A stretch of 64,000 bases of DNA from Polaribacter cellanae (GTDB lineage: Bacteria; Bacteroidota; Bacteroidia; Flavobacteriales; Flavobacteriaceae). This document shows positions 44,887-53,568 of the stretch, one piece after another. Made by a program: the position numbers and the translations under genes. The notes beneath the pieces are model-generated. The model was given only the letters and a program-made list of their open reading frames with translations. It was not told where the DNA came from and did not search any database. Position 1 is the first letter of the stretch, and every line of letters starts with the position of its first letter. The stretch covers positions 4,006,501-4,070,500 of the forward strand of contig NZ_CP071869.1 in NCBI RefSeq assembly GCF_017569185.1, read 5' to 3'.

Positions 44887-44936
44887 ACAAACGTAGTTCT
44901 TGAGAGGTTTTATTTAGGTCTCGACTACGTTCGTCC
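44887..44936. repeat. REP-like palindrome, ACGTAGTTCTTGAGA type
   Basis: AACAAACGTAGTTCTTGAGA (44887-44906 region) and TCTCGACTACGTTCGTC (44920-44936) form an imperfect stem. It belongs to the same wording family as 40371-40442. It lies in the leader of the PIG-L gene, 35 bp before its start, so it might also fold in the mRNA. Confidence 0.45.
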
Positions 44937-44971
44937 TAAATATATTTACTACTTACTATCAAAATATTAAA

Positions 44972-47458
44972 ATGAAGAAATTCTTATTTTTTGTATCAGT
45001 ATTTTTACTGATTTCTACTAATATATTTGCACAAAAACCAGCCAAATTAAACTCGAATCAAATTTATGAGAAAGTTCAAAAACTAAACTTTTTAGGAACT
45101 GCTTTATACATTGCTGCGCATCCAGATGATGAAAATACACGTTTAATTGCTTATTTAGCCAACAACGTAAAAGCAAGAACTGGTTATTTATCTTTAACAA
45201 GAGGAGATGGAGGCCAGAATTTAATTGGCCCAGAAATTAGAGAATTGTTAGGTGTAATTCGAACGCAAGAATTATTGGCAGCAAGAAGAGTAGATGGAGG
45301 AGAACAATTATTTACGAGAGCCAACGATTTTGGCTATTCTAAACACCCAGATGAAACCTTAAAAATTTGGAATAAAAATGAGGTTTTAAGCGATGTTGTT
45401 TGGGCAATTCGAACCTTTAAACCAGATGTAATTATCAATAGATTTGATCATAGAACTCCAGGAACCACACATGGGCATCACACAAGTTCTGCCATTTTAA
45501 GTGTAGAGGCTTTTGATAAAGTTGGCGATAAAACACAATTTCCAGAACAATTAAAATATACAGAAACCTGGCAACCAAAAAGACTTTTTTTTAATACATC
45601 TTCTTGGTTTTATAGAGATAAAGAGAAGTTTAAAGAAATTGCAAAAGATTTTACAAAATTTAACATCGGTGTTTATTATCCGCTAAAAGGCTTGTCTAAC
45701 AACGAATTAGCGTCCATAGCAAGTAGCCAGCACTTGTGCCAAGGTTTTGGAAGATTAACAACAAGAGGAACTCAAACTGAATATGTAGAATTTCTAAAAG
45801 GCGACAAACCAAAAGATAAAAACGATATTTTTTCAGGAATTAATACCACTTGGAATCGTGTAGAAAGTGGAGGAGAAATTGGCGATATTTTATACGAAGT
45901 TGAAGAAAAATTCGATTTTGTAAATCCGTCTAAACATTTACCAATGTTGCTGGAAGCCTATCAGAAGATACAGAAATTAAAAGATAATCATTGGAAAAAA
46001 ATTAAAGAAAAACAAATTTTAGAAGTTATAGAAGCTTGTGCAGGTTTGTATTTAGAAGCTTCTGCAGTAAGCTCGTCAGGAACGCCAAATTCTTCAATAG
46101 AAATTAATTTTGAAGCCTTAAATAGAAGCGATTTTCCAATTGAATTAACATCCATTATTTCTACAATTGATGGAAAAAAGATCGCTAAAAATATTGATTT
46201 AGAAAGTAATAAAAAATCAAATTTTAAAGAAACCATTCAATTAAAAACAAATACTTATTCAGACCCATATTGGTTGCGTGAAAATGCTTTTTTGGGAATG
46301 TACAAAGTAAAGAATCAGTTATTAATTGGAAAACCAGAAACACCAAGGCCAGCGAAAATTACATTCAATTTAATGATGGAAAATGTGCCTGTTTCCATCA
46401 CAAAAGACGTGGTAAGAAGGTATGCAGAAAGAGATAAAGGAGAGATTTACGAACCTTTTGAAATTTTGCCCAAAGTAACCACAAAACTAAAAGATAAAGT
46501 AATTATTTTTTCTGAGGATGTTCCTCAAAAAGTGGTCGTAGAAGTTAGGGCAGGAGAGAATAATGTTGCAGGAAAAGTACATTTAAAACTACCTACAAAT
46601 TGGAAAGTTTCACCAAAAGAAATCAATTTTAAAATTCAGCAAAAAAACGACAAACAAACCATTGAGTTTTTAGTAAATCCACCTAAAAAACAATCAGAAG
46701 GAAAGTTAGAAGTTATTGCAACCTCCAAAGGTAAAAACTTTACTAAAGAATTGGTGGAAATTAAATACAATCACATTCCAAAACAATCGGTTTTATTAAA
46801 TTCTGAAGCAAAAATTGTTCGTTTAAATATTAAAAAAGTTGGAAATAATATTGGTTATATCAAAGGAGCAGGAGATACTGTTCCAGAAAATTTACGTCAG
46901 ATTGGTTATACAGTAGAAGAAATTAATCCGTTAGAAATAAATGCTGAAAATTTACAGAAATACGACGCCATTGTTTTGGGAATTAGAGCCTATAATGTGG
47001 TAAAAGAATTAAAATTCAAACAAAAATATTTGTTGGAATTTGTAAAAAATGGCGGAAATATGATTGTGCAATACAACACCAATAGAGGTGTAGATGTGGC
47101 ACCACCATTTCCTTTAAAATTATCGAGAGATAGAGTTACAGACGAATTTGCAGAAGTAAGAATATTAGATAAAAACAACCCCTTACTAAACTTTCCGAAT
47201 AAAATAACAGAAGAAGATTTTAAAGGTTGGGTACAAGAAAGAGGTTTGTATTTCCCCAATTCTTGGGATGCGAATTTCACCCCAATTTTATCGATGAATG
47301 ATAAAGGAGAAACATCTAAAAACGGAAGTTTATTAATTGCAAAATACGGAAAAGGAAATTATATATACACAGGTTTAAGTTTCTTTAGAGAATTGCCAGC
47401 AGGAGTTTCTGGTGCGTATAAATTGTTTGCGAATATGTTGTCTGTAGGGAAAAAATAG
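44972..47458 (+). CDS. Secreted PIG-L family deacetylase with C-terminal extension
   Basis: An 828-residue protein. A signal peptide ends near residue 20 (NIFA-QKP). The PIG-L/LmbE domain covers about 40-300 with the zinc-binding AHPDDE at 49-54 and HGHHTSSA near 167, so it is likely a zinc-dependent N-acetylglucosamine-type deacetylase. The middle 350 residues are beta-rich (NPCBM/Ig-like). The last 190 residues resemble a ThuA/glutamine-amidotransferase-like fold (YDAIVLGIRAYNVV, NGGNMIVQYNTNRG). It should act in the periplasm or at the cell surface. The substrate is unknown. Confidence 0.82.
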   Translation: MKKFLFFVSVFLLISTNIFAQKPAKLNSNQIYEKVQKLNFLGTALYIAAHPDDENTRLIAYLANNVKARTGYLSLTRGDGGQNLIGPEIRELLGVIRTQELLAARRVDGGEQLFTRANDFGYSKHPDETLKIWNKNEVLSDVVWAIRTFKPDVIINRFDHRTPGTTHGHHTSSAILSVEAFDKVGDKTQFPEQLKYTETWQPKRLFFNTSSWFYRDKEKFKEIAKDFTKFNIGVYYPLKGLSNNELASIASSQHLCQGFGRLTTRGTQTEYVEFLKGDKPKDKNDIFSGINTTWNRVESGGEIGDILYEVEEKFDFVNPSKHLPMLLEAYQKIQKLKDNHWKKIKEKQILEVIEACAGLYLEASAVSSSGTPNSSIEINFEALNRSDFPIELTSIISTIDGKKIAKNIDLESNKKSNFKETIQLKTNTYSDPYWLRENAFLGMYKVKNQLLIGKPETPRPAKITFNLMMENVPVSITKDVVRRYAERDKGEIYEPFEILPKVTTKLKDKVIIFSEDVPQKVVVEVRAGENNVAGKVHLKLPTNWKVSPKEINFKIQQKNDKQTIEFLVNPPKKQSEGKLEVIATSKGKNFTKELVEIKYNHIPKQSVLLNSEAKIVRLNIKKVGNNIGYIKGAGDTVPENLRQIGYTVEEINPLEINAENLQKYDAIVLGIRAYNVVKELKFKQKYLLEFVKNGGNMIVQYNTNRGVDVAPPFPLKLSRDRVTDEFAEVRILDKNNPLLNFPNKITEEDFKGWVQERGLYFPNSWDANFTPILSMNDKGETSKNGSLLIAKYGKGNYIYTGLSFFRELPAGVSGAYKLFANMLSVGKK

Positions 47459-47570
47459 TTTCAAAACTATAGAATTTCAAAGCTTCAAAGTTGCAAAAGG
47501 TTTAAATAAAGTTAAAAAGAATTCAATTAGATTATTTACAATTCAACTTTTTAACAATTACACAATATTT

Positions 47571-47678
47571 ATGAAAGAACAAAAATACGTTTGGAAAAAA
47601 GTTTACACGCTGGTTTTGGTGGCAAATTTGGTGTATTTAATTGCGTTTTATTTAATTACTAATTATTTTACTGTTTAG
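47571..47678 (+). CDS. 35-residue single-helix membrane peptide coupled to symporter
   Basis: A short frame: ATG at 47571, TAG at 47676-47678, 35 residues. The start MKEQKYVWKKVYT is basic and is followed by one hydrophobic helix of about 18 residues (LVLVANLVYLIAFYLI) and a short polar tail, a positive-inside single-span peptide. The stop is 2 bp before the ATG of the sodium:solute symporter, which implies translational coupling. Small membrane partners are known next to other SSS transporters (YjcH with ActP, DUF4212 proteins), so a transporter subunit is a reasonable inference. It is too short for routine gene calling. Confidence 0.6.
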   Translation: MKEQKYVWKKVYTLVLVANLVYLIAFYLITNYFTV

Positions 47679-47680
47679 TT

Positions 47681-49393
47681 ATGGAAGTAGCAGATAAATT
47701 AGCCACAGTAGATTGGATTGTGCTCTCGATAACACTTTTATTTATAGTAACTTATGGAACCTATGTAACGCGAAAAAGTAAAAATGTAACCGATTATATA
47801 AAAGGAGGAAGCGACTCAAAATGGTGGACAATCGGTTTATCTGTCATGGCAACACAGGCAAGTGCAATTACCTTTTTATCTACGCCAGGACAAGCGTTTC
47901 ATAGTGGAATGGGATTCGTGCAATTTTACTTCGGTTTGCCAATTGCAATGATAATAATTTGTGTGGTTTTTATACCTATTTATCACAAATTAAAAGTCTA
48001 TACAGCCTACGAATTTTTGGAAGGAAGATTCGATTTAAAAACACGAAGTTTGGCGGCGATTTTATTTTTAATTCAGCGTGGTTTGGCAGCAGGAATTACC
48101 ATTTTTGCACCCGCAATTATTTTAAGTGCGGTTTTAGGTTGGGATTTATTAACATTAAATATTATCATCGGTTTTTTGGTAATTATTTACACAGTTTCTG
48201 GAGGAACAAAAGCAGTAAATGTAACACAGAAACAACAAATGATTATCATTTTTTGTGGAATGATCATTGCTTTTTATATGATTATGAGTCAACTTCCTAC
48301 AGATATTACTTTTGCAAAAGCATTAAAAATTGCTGGTGCAAGTGGCAAAATGGAAGTTTTAGATTTCTCTTTCGATTTGAGTAATCGTTACACAGTTTGG
48401 ACAGGGATTTTGGGTGGAACTTTTTTAATGTTGTCTTATTTTGGAACAGACCAAAGTCAGGTGCAACGTTATTTATCAGGAAAATCTGTTCGTGAAAGTC
48501 AGTTAGGTTTAATTTTTAATGGACTTTTAAAAGTGCCAATGCAGTTCTTTATTTTACTGATTGGTGTCATGGTTTTTGTGTTTTATCAATTTAATCCTTC
48601 GCCTTTAAATTTTAATCCTGGTGCAAATGAAGAAGTTGCAAGGTCTAAGTATGCGAATGAATATAAGCAATTACAAGATGAGCATATAGAGATTGAAAAC
48701 GCTAAAAAAATACTATTTGCTGATGGTTTTCAGGCAGAAGAAAAGCAACAAATTTTAGATTTAAATACGAAAGATTTGGCTTTAAAAGCAAAATCGAAAG
48801 TAATTATCGATAAAATTGATGAAGAAAATTCACTAGAAAAAATAGAATCGAATGACAAAGATTATGTGTTTATTCATTTTATTTTAAACAACTTGCCAAG
48901 AGGATTAATCGGACTTTTATTAGCGGTTATTTTATCTGCTGCAATGTCTTCAACAGCATCTGAATTAAATGCGTTGGCGAGCACAACTGCCATGGATTTA
49001 TACAAACGAAATGTGAAGGGAGATAGGAGTGAAGCACATTTTGTAAAAGCATCTAAATGGTTTACATTGGCTTGGGGAATTGTTGCCATTTCTGTGGCTT
49101 GTATAGCCAATTTATTTGATAATTTAATTCAGTTAGTAAATATTATTGGATCTATTTTCTATGGAAATGTTCTGGGGATTTTCTTACTCGCATTTTTTAT
49201 AAAATTTGTAAGAGGAAATGCTGTTTTTATGGCGGCTTTAATTACACAAGCGATTATTATAGCTGTGTACTTTTTAGATTGGTTGCCTTATTTATGGTTA
49301 AATTTATTGGGTTGTGCTTTGGTAATGGGAATTGCGATTTTGATTCAGTCTTTTTTACCCAAAAAGCCAAAATTGAAACTAAGTGAAGTTTAA
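47681..49393 (+). CDS. Sodium:solute symporter (SSS family) with soluble insertion
   Basis: A 570-residue SSS-family transporter. The fold is normal through helix 8: ATQASAITFLSTPGQAF, YTVSGGTKAVNVTQKQQ and YFGTDQSQVQRYLSGKS. The sodium-site helix AAMSSTASELNALAS follows at about 420-434. Between them, residues about 305-393 form a highly charged, helix-prone stretch absent from E. coli PutP-type members. The substrate is unknown; Bacteroidetes members of this subgroup lie beside sugar or sialic-acid genes. It follows the 35-residue peptide by 2 bp and precedes a Gfo/Idh/MocA oxidoreductase, hinting at uptake of a sugar or polyol. Confidence 0.88.
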   Translation: MEVADKLATVDWIVLSITLLFIVTYGTYVTRKSKNVTDYIKGGSDSKWWTIGLSVMATQASAITFLSTPGQAFHSGMGFVQFYFGLPIAMIIICVVFIPIYHKLKVYTAYEFLEGRFDLKTRSLAAILFLIQRGLAAGITIFAPAIILSAVLGWDLLTLNIIIGFLVIIYTVSGGTKAVNVTQKQQMIIIFCGMIIAFYMIMSQLPTDITFAKALKIAGASGKMEVLDFSFDLSNRYTVWTGILGGTFLMLSYFGTDQSQVQRYLSGKSVRESQLGLIFNGLLKVPMQFFILLIGVMVFVFYQFNPSPLNFNPGANEEVARSKYANEYKQLQDEHIEIENAKKILFADGFQAEEKQQILDLNTKDLALKAKSKVIIDKIDEENSLEKIESNDKDYVFIHFILNNLPRGLIGLLLAVILSAAMSSTASELNALASTTAMDLYKRNVKGDRSEAHFVKASKWFTLAWGIVAISVACIANLFDNLIQLVNIIGSIFYGNVLGIFLLAFFIKFVRGNAVFMAALITQAIIIAVYFLDWLPYLWLNLLGCALVMGIAILIQSFLPKKPKLKLSEV

Positions 49394-49405
49394 TTAAAAA
49401 TATTT

Positions 49406-49460
49406 AGGTCTGACAAGTTTTATACTGAAACAAGTACAGCGCAAGAAACCTGTCAGATCT
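49406..49460. repeat. Inverted repeat AGGTCTGACAAGTTT / AAACCTGTCAGATCT
   Basis: Arms at 49406-49420 and 49446-49460 match at 13 of 15 positions as complements. It lies between the symporter stop and the oxidoreductase start. The CCTGTCAG wording is common in flavobacterial gaps. There is no T tract directly after it, so a role as terminator is uncertain. Confidence 0.45.
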
Positions 49461-49478
49461 TTAATAACAATAAAAATA

Positions 49479-50444
49479 ATGAAAAAGATTAAATGGGGAA
49501 TAATAGGTTTAGGAAATATTGCCAACAAATTTGCAGAAGATTTAACGACGATTAACGATGTAGAATTAGTCGCAGTTGCTTCTCGAAGTATGGATAATGC
49601 AAACGAATTTGCAAAGAAATTCAATGCGAAAAAAGCTTATAATTCTTATGAAAAATTAGCAAAGGATAAAGAAGTTGAAGCAATTTATATCGCAACTCCA
49701 CATAGTTTTCATAAAGAACACTCCATACTTTGTTTAGAAAATAAAAAAGCAGTTTTATGTGAAAAACCATTTGCAATGAATTTGCAAGAAGTTGCTGAAA
49801 TGATTGCAGTTGCCAAAGAAAATAATGTGTTGTTAATGGAAGCTTTGTGGACCTATTTTCTGCCACATTATAAATTTGCTTTAGAATTTTTGCAAAAAGA
49901 AAAATTAGGAAAAGTTTTACAATTAGAAGCAGATTTTGGGTTCCATCCAACCTACAATGAAGAGAGCAGGGTTTTTAAGAAAGCAGTTGGTGGAGGAAGT
50001 TTGTTAGATATTGGAATTTATCCCATTTTTGCAGCTTTATCTACTTTAGGAACACCAAAAAATATAAAAGCAGATGCTACTTTTTTTGAAAATGGGGTTG
50101 ATTCCAGTTGTTCTATGATTTTTGAATATGAAAACTCAAAAGCAATTCTAAAAAGTACATTGTTAAAAGAAACAAAAACGGAAGCAATTTTTACTTGCGA
50201 AAACGGAAGGTTGATTATAAATAAACAATTTCACACGCCAAGTTCTGTAACGATTATTTCTGAAGAAAAAGAAGAAACCATTCCATTTGAGTGTGAAACA
50301 AATGGTTATAATTTCGAAACCGAACATTTTAATCAGCTTTTAAGAGAAGGGAAAAAAGAAAGTAATATTATGACTTTCGAATTTTCTAAAAAATTGATGA
50401 AAAATTTAGATGAAGTGAGAGGTATTATTGGTTTAGAATATTAA
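49479..50444 (+). CDS. Gfo/Idh/MocA-family oxidoreductase
   Basis: A 321-residue NAD(P)-dependent oxidoreductase. The Rossmann motif GIIGLGNIANKFAEDL is at the N-terminus, the catalytic CEKPFAMN with the essential Lys near 95, and the C-terminal substrate domain begins near 125 (EADFGFHP, GGGSLLDIGIYPI). Proteins of this size act on sugars or inositol-like compounds, or as trans-dihydrodiol dehydrogenase types. It is likely cotranscribed with the sodium:solute symporter (85 bp upstream), so its substrate may be what that transporter imports. Confidence 0.85.
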   Translation: MKKIKWGIIGLGNIANKFAEDLTTINDVELVAVASRSMDNANEFAKKFNAKKAYNSYEKLAKDKEVEAIYIATPHSFHKEHSILCLENKKAVLCEKPFAMNLQEVAEMIAVAKENNVLLMEALWTYFLPHYKFALEFLQKEKLGKVLQLEADFGFHPTYNEESRVFKKAVGGGSLLDIGIYPIFAALSTLGTPKNIKADATFFENGVDSSCSMIFEYENSKAILKSTLLKETKTEAIFTCENGRLIINKQFHTPSSVTIISEEKEETIPFECETNGYNFETEHFNQLLREGKKESNIMTFEFSKKLMKNLDEVRGIIGLEY

Positions 50445-50491
50445 TGTTTGGTAGTCTTAACTTCTGCTTTTTATTAAAAATTTTAATAATA

Positions 50492-52348
50492 TTATTTCCT
50501 ATTTAAAAAATCTTGATACGCATTTTGCGAAATAGCTTTCCCCAAAGAATCCAGTTGAGAAGCTTCTTTTCCATTTTCCAAGATAGCTTTATTGCTTGTA
50601 AAATCGTACACAAATACACCGTTTTTAGTGTAAGTTCCAAAGCCGTTATTAAAGATATAATGTGCATATTGTTTGCTGGAATTGTTAAAAATATTTTTAC
50701 TAAAACTAAAATCAGCCTTGTTTCCATTTAACAAATCTAACAAGGTAAAAGGCAAATCTATTTGCGAAGAAATATTATTTATTTCAATTCCTTTTTGTTG
50801 TAAAGCACCACCCAGCCATAGCATTGGAATTTTAAATTTTTTAGGAGAATTAAAAATACCTTCGTGTTTTGGATAGCGATGTCCATGATCTGCAATAATT
50901 ATAATCAAGGTATTTTTATACCAAGGTTGTTGTTTTGCATTTTCTATAAAATTTCCAATAACTTGGTCTGTATATGCGTGTGCGCTTCTAAATTTATTTT
51001 CGTCTGTATCTTTTCCGAATTTGTAATCGCCAATAATCTCATAAGGTTCGTGACTCGTAAGTGTTAAAGCAATTTTAAAAAAAGGTTCTTTTTGTTGGCC
51101 TTTTAGATCATCAGCAAAACGTTTCATGAAAATATGGTCGTGAGCACCCCATTTCGAGTTCCAATCTTTTTTATCGAAATCGTCTCCATCTACAAAATGT
51201 GTAATTCCAGAATTTCTTAAATAGGTATTCATATTTCCGAAATTTAAATCTCCACCATAATAAAAGGAAGTTTTATAGCCCAAATCAATCATTTTTTTAG
51301 GTAACATTGGTAAACTCCTTGTTTTATTTGGCATTTTCATAATGCTTTTTGTAGGTTGTGGGTAATAACCACTTAAAATAGCAGGAATTCCTTTGTCTGT
51401 TCTATCTCCATTTGCATAGAAATTTGTAAATAAAATTCCTTCTTTAGAAAGCCGGTTCAAATTTTCGGTAACATTTGGTTCTCCACCCAAGGAACCTACA
51501 ACTTTGGCAGTTAAACTTTCCCAAACAATTAAAATAACGTTTGGTTTTGTGGTGTTTAAAATACTGTTTTTTGTTGCAGTTAAAAGAGAATTCCTTCTTT
51601 TTGAAATGATATTTTTTGCAATATCGTTATTAAAATATTTATAAGGGTTTCCAGTATCTGAGTTGTCTAAAAATGCGTTAAAAAAGTTCCAAATAAAATT
51701 ATTTGCAGCGTGATTTGCGAACATTTTATCAGAAAAATAAACATTGCTTTGGTTTATTGGAATTATTTGTAAGCCACCTCTTAAAGGAATAATTAGAGCT
51801 CCAGTTATTATTAAAAACAAAGGTATTTGCAACCAACTTCCTTTGTTTATGTTTTTTATTTTTAAGTGAATGTTTTTTTGAAACCATTTGATAAAAATGA
51901 AAGAAAAGACAATTAAAAATAAGGTTCCTAAAATTATTTGAAAACTAGAAACCGAAGCTAACATAACTTCTGGAGTATTTAAATATGTAAAGAAAGAAGT
52001 GTCTAAACGAACTCCCCAAGCTTCATACAAACCAACATCTAATAATAGAAAAATAGTAATTAAAACAATTAAAATATACGAGTACCATTTTATAATTTTC
52101 TCGATAATTTTAGTTCGAAAAAATAGTGTAAAAATAATTAGCAAAAAAGGAATGATACTTAAATAGGAGGTAAAAGAACAATCTAAACGTAAACCATAAA
52201 TAAATGTTTTAAGAATTGTTACAAAGTCTAACTCTTTGGTTTTATCAAAATTAAAAAGTAAAAAAAATAAACGCGCAAATACAAAATAACCTACCCATAG
52301 AAAAAAGTAAGTAATGTTTAATAGAAGTCTGTCTTTTATACTTTTCAT
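50492..52348 (-). CDS. LTA synthase family membrane sulfatase-fold protein
   Basis: A 618-residue protein with five N-terminal transmembrane helices (about 8-185) and a C-terminal alkaline-phosphatase/sulfatase-fold domain. The metal ligand Glu277 (VWESLTA) and nucleophile Thr317 (GDRTDKGIPAILSG) match LtaS-type phosphoglycerol or phosphoethanolamine transferases, and the closing HGHRYPKHEG is present. The nucleophile is Thr and not Cys, so it does not need formylglycine. Gram-negative relatives modify periplasmic glucans or lipid A; the exact acceptor is unknown. Confidence 0.85.
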   Translation of the reverse strand: MKSIKDRLLLNITYFFLWVGYFVFARLFFLLFNFDKTKELDFVTILKTFIYGLRLDCSFTSYLSIIPFLLIIFTLFFRTKIIEKIIKWYSYILIVLITIFLLLDVGLYEAWGVRLDTSFFTYLNTPEVMLASVSSFQIILGTLFLIVFSFIFIKWFQKNIHLKIKNINKGSWLQIPLFLIITGALIIPLRGGLQIIPINQSNVYFSDKMFANHAANNFIWNFFNAFLDNSDTGNPYKYFNNDIAKNIISKRRNSLLTATKNSILNTTKPNVILIVWESLTAKVVGSLGGEPNVTENLNRLSKEGILFTNFYANGDRTDKGIPAILSGYYPQPTKSIMKMPNKTRSLPMLPKKMIDLGYKTSFYYGGDLNFGNMNTYLRNSGITHFVDGDDFDKKDWNSKWGAHDHIFMKRFADDLKGQQKEPFFKIALTLTSHEPYEIIGDYKFGKDTDENKFRSAHAYTDQVIGNFIENAKQQPWYKNTLIIIIADHGHRYPKHEGIFNSPKKFKIPMLWLGGALQQKGIEINNISSQIDLPFTLLDLLNGNKADFSFSKNIFNNSSKQYAHYIFNNGFGTYTKNGVFVYDFTSNKAILENGKEASQLDSLGKAISQNAYQDFLNRK

Positions 52349-52373
52349 AAATAAAATAGAAGAAATTTAAGGA

Positions 52374-53399
52374 TTATTCAGTTACTTTTAAGCGAGCTTT
52401 TGCAGTTACAGAAACATCGGAATAATCTTTGTTTAAATATTTTAAATATCCTGTAATAGCAATCATAGCAGCATTGTCTGTTGTATATTCTAATTTTGGG
52501 ATGTAAGTTGTCCATCCAAAGTGCTTTTCTGCTAATTGTAAACGTTTTCTAATTTCAGAATTAGCAGAAACACCACCAGCAATAGCAATATGTTTAATTC
52601 CTGTTTTTTTAACTGCATTTTTTAATTTTTCCATTAAAATTTCTACGATTGTATATTGTATGGAAGCACAAATATCATCTAAATTTTCTTCAATAAAATT
52701 AGGATTTATTCGCTGTTGTTTTTGAATAAAATATAAAATACCTGTTTTTAACCCACTAAAACTAAAATCTAAATCGCCTACTTTTGGTTTTGTAAACGGA
52801 AATGCTTTTGGGTTTCCTAGTTGCGCATGTTTATCAATTAAAGGGCCTCCAGGATAAGGTAAACCTAAGATTTTTGCAGATTTATCGAAGGCTTCTCCAA
52901 CAGCATCGTCTATTGTTTCTCCTAAAATTTTCATTTCAAAATAATTAGAAATTTTTACGATTTGAGTATGTCCACCACTAATTGTTAAGCAAATAAAAGG
53001 AAAAGGAGGCGTTTTATTTTCATTATCATTTATAAAATGCGCTAAAATATGTGCTTGCATGTGGTTTACATTAATCAATGGAATTTCTAAGCCCAAAGCC
53101 AAGGATTTTGCAAAAGAAGTTCCCACCAATAAAGATCCCATTAAACCAGGACCTCTTGTAAATGCAATTGCAGATAATTTTTCTTTTGTAATATTCGCTT
53201 TTTCTATGGCTTGTTGCACTACAGGAACAATATTTTGTTGATGTGCTCTGGAAGCCAATTCTGGTACAACACCACCATATTTAGAGTGTACTTCTTGGTT
53301 TGCTACTACATTGCTTAAAACTTTAGCATCGCAAATTACAGAGGCACTTGTATCGTCGCAAGAAGATTCGATACCTAAAATGTAGGCAGGTTTTTTCAT
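52374..53399 (-). CDS. tsaD: tRNA threonylcarbamoyladenosine transferase TsaD
   Basis: A 341-residue ASKHA-fold protein that transfers threonylcarbamoyl to A37 of ANN-decoding tRNAs together with TsaB and TsaE. The iron-binding histidines are His113 and His117 in NHMQAHILAH. GIESSCDDTSAS, FTRGPGLMGSLLVG, SGGHTQIV and AGGVSANSEIR are diagnostic. It is divergent from tamB, an arrangement I recall from related Flavobacteriia. Confidence 0.97.
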   Translation of the reverse strand: MKKPAYILGIESSCDDTSASVICDAKVLSNVVANQEVHSKYGGVVPELASRAHQQNIVPVVQQAIEKANITKEKLSAIAFTRGPGLMGSLLVGTSFAKSLALGLEIPLINVNHMQAHILAHFINDNENKTPPFPFICLTISGGHTQIVKISNYFEMKILGETIDDAVGEAFDKSAKILGLPYPGGPLIDKHAQLGNPKAFPFTKPKVGDLDFSFSGLKTGILYFIQKQQRINPNFIEENLDDICASIQYTIVEILMEKLKNAVKKTGIKHIAIAGGVSANSEIRKRLQLAEKHFGWTTYIPKLEYTTDNAAMIAITGYLKYLNKDYSDVSVTAKARLKVTE

Positions 53400-53568
53400 G
53401 AAAAAAATATTAAATCACAAAATTAAGTATTATTTTTGGTTGAGGTTGCTTTTTTAAGATTAGAAACTAAATTCTTTGTTAAATTTGCACGTTCTTTGTA
53501 AGAATTGGCAATATTTTTGATTGTCTATCATTTCATATATATTGTAATTCTTTTTAAAATAAATTGTT

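Noticed and set aside
47959..48384. 141-codon forward frame inside the symporter
   Set aside because: It overlaps the symporter's transmembrane core in another frame; its composition (Cys, Phe, Tyr, Arg, Asn) is typical of a shifted reading.
50492..52348. Sulfatase needing formylglycine, as client of the FGE at 9.3 kb
   Set aside because: The nucleophile is Thr317 in a membrane-bound LtaS-type protein, and no CxPxR motif is present.
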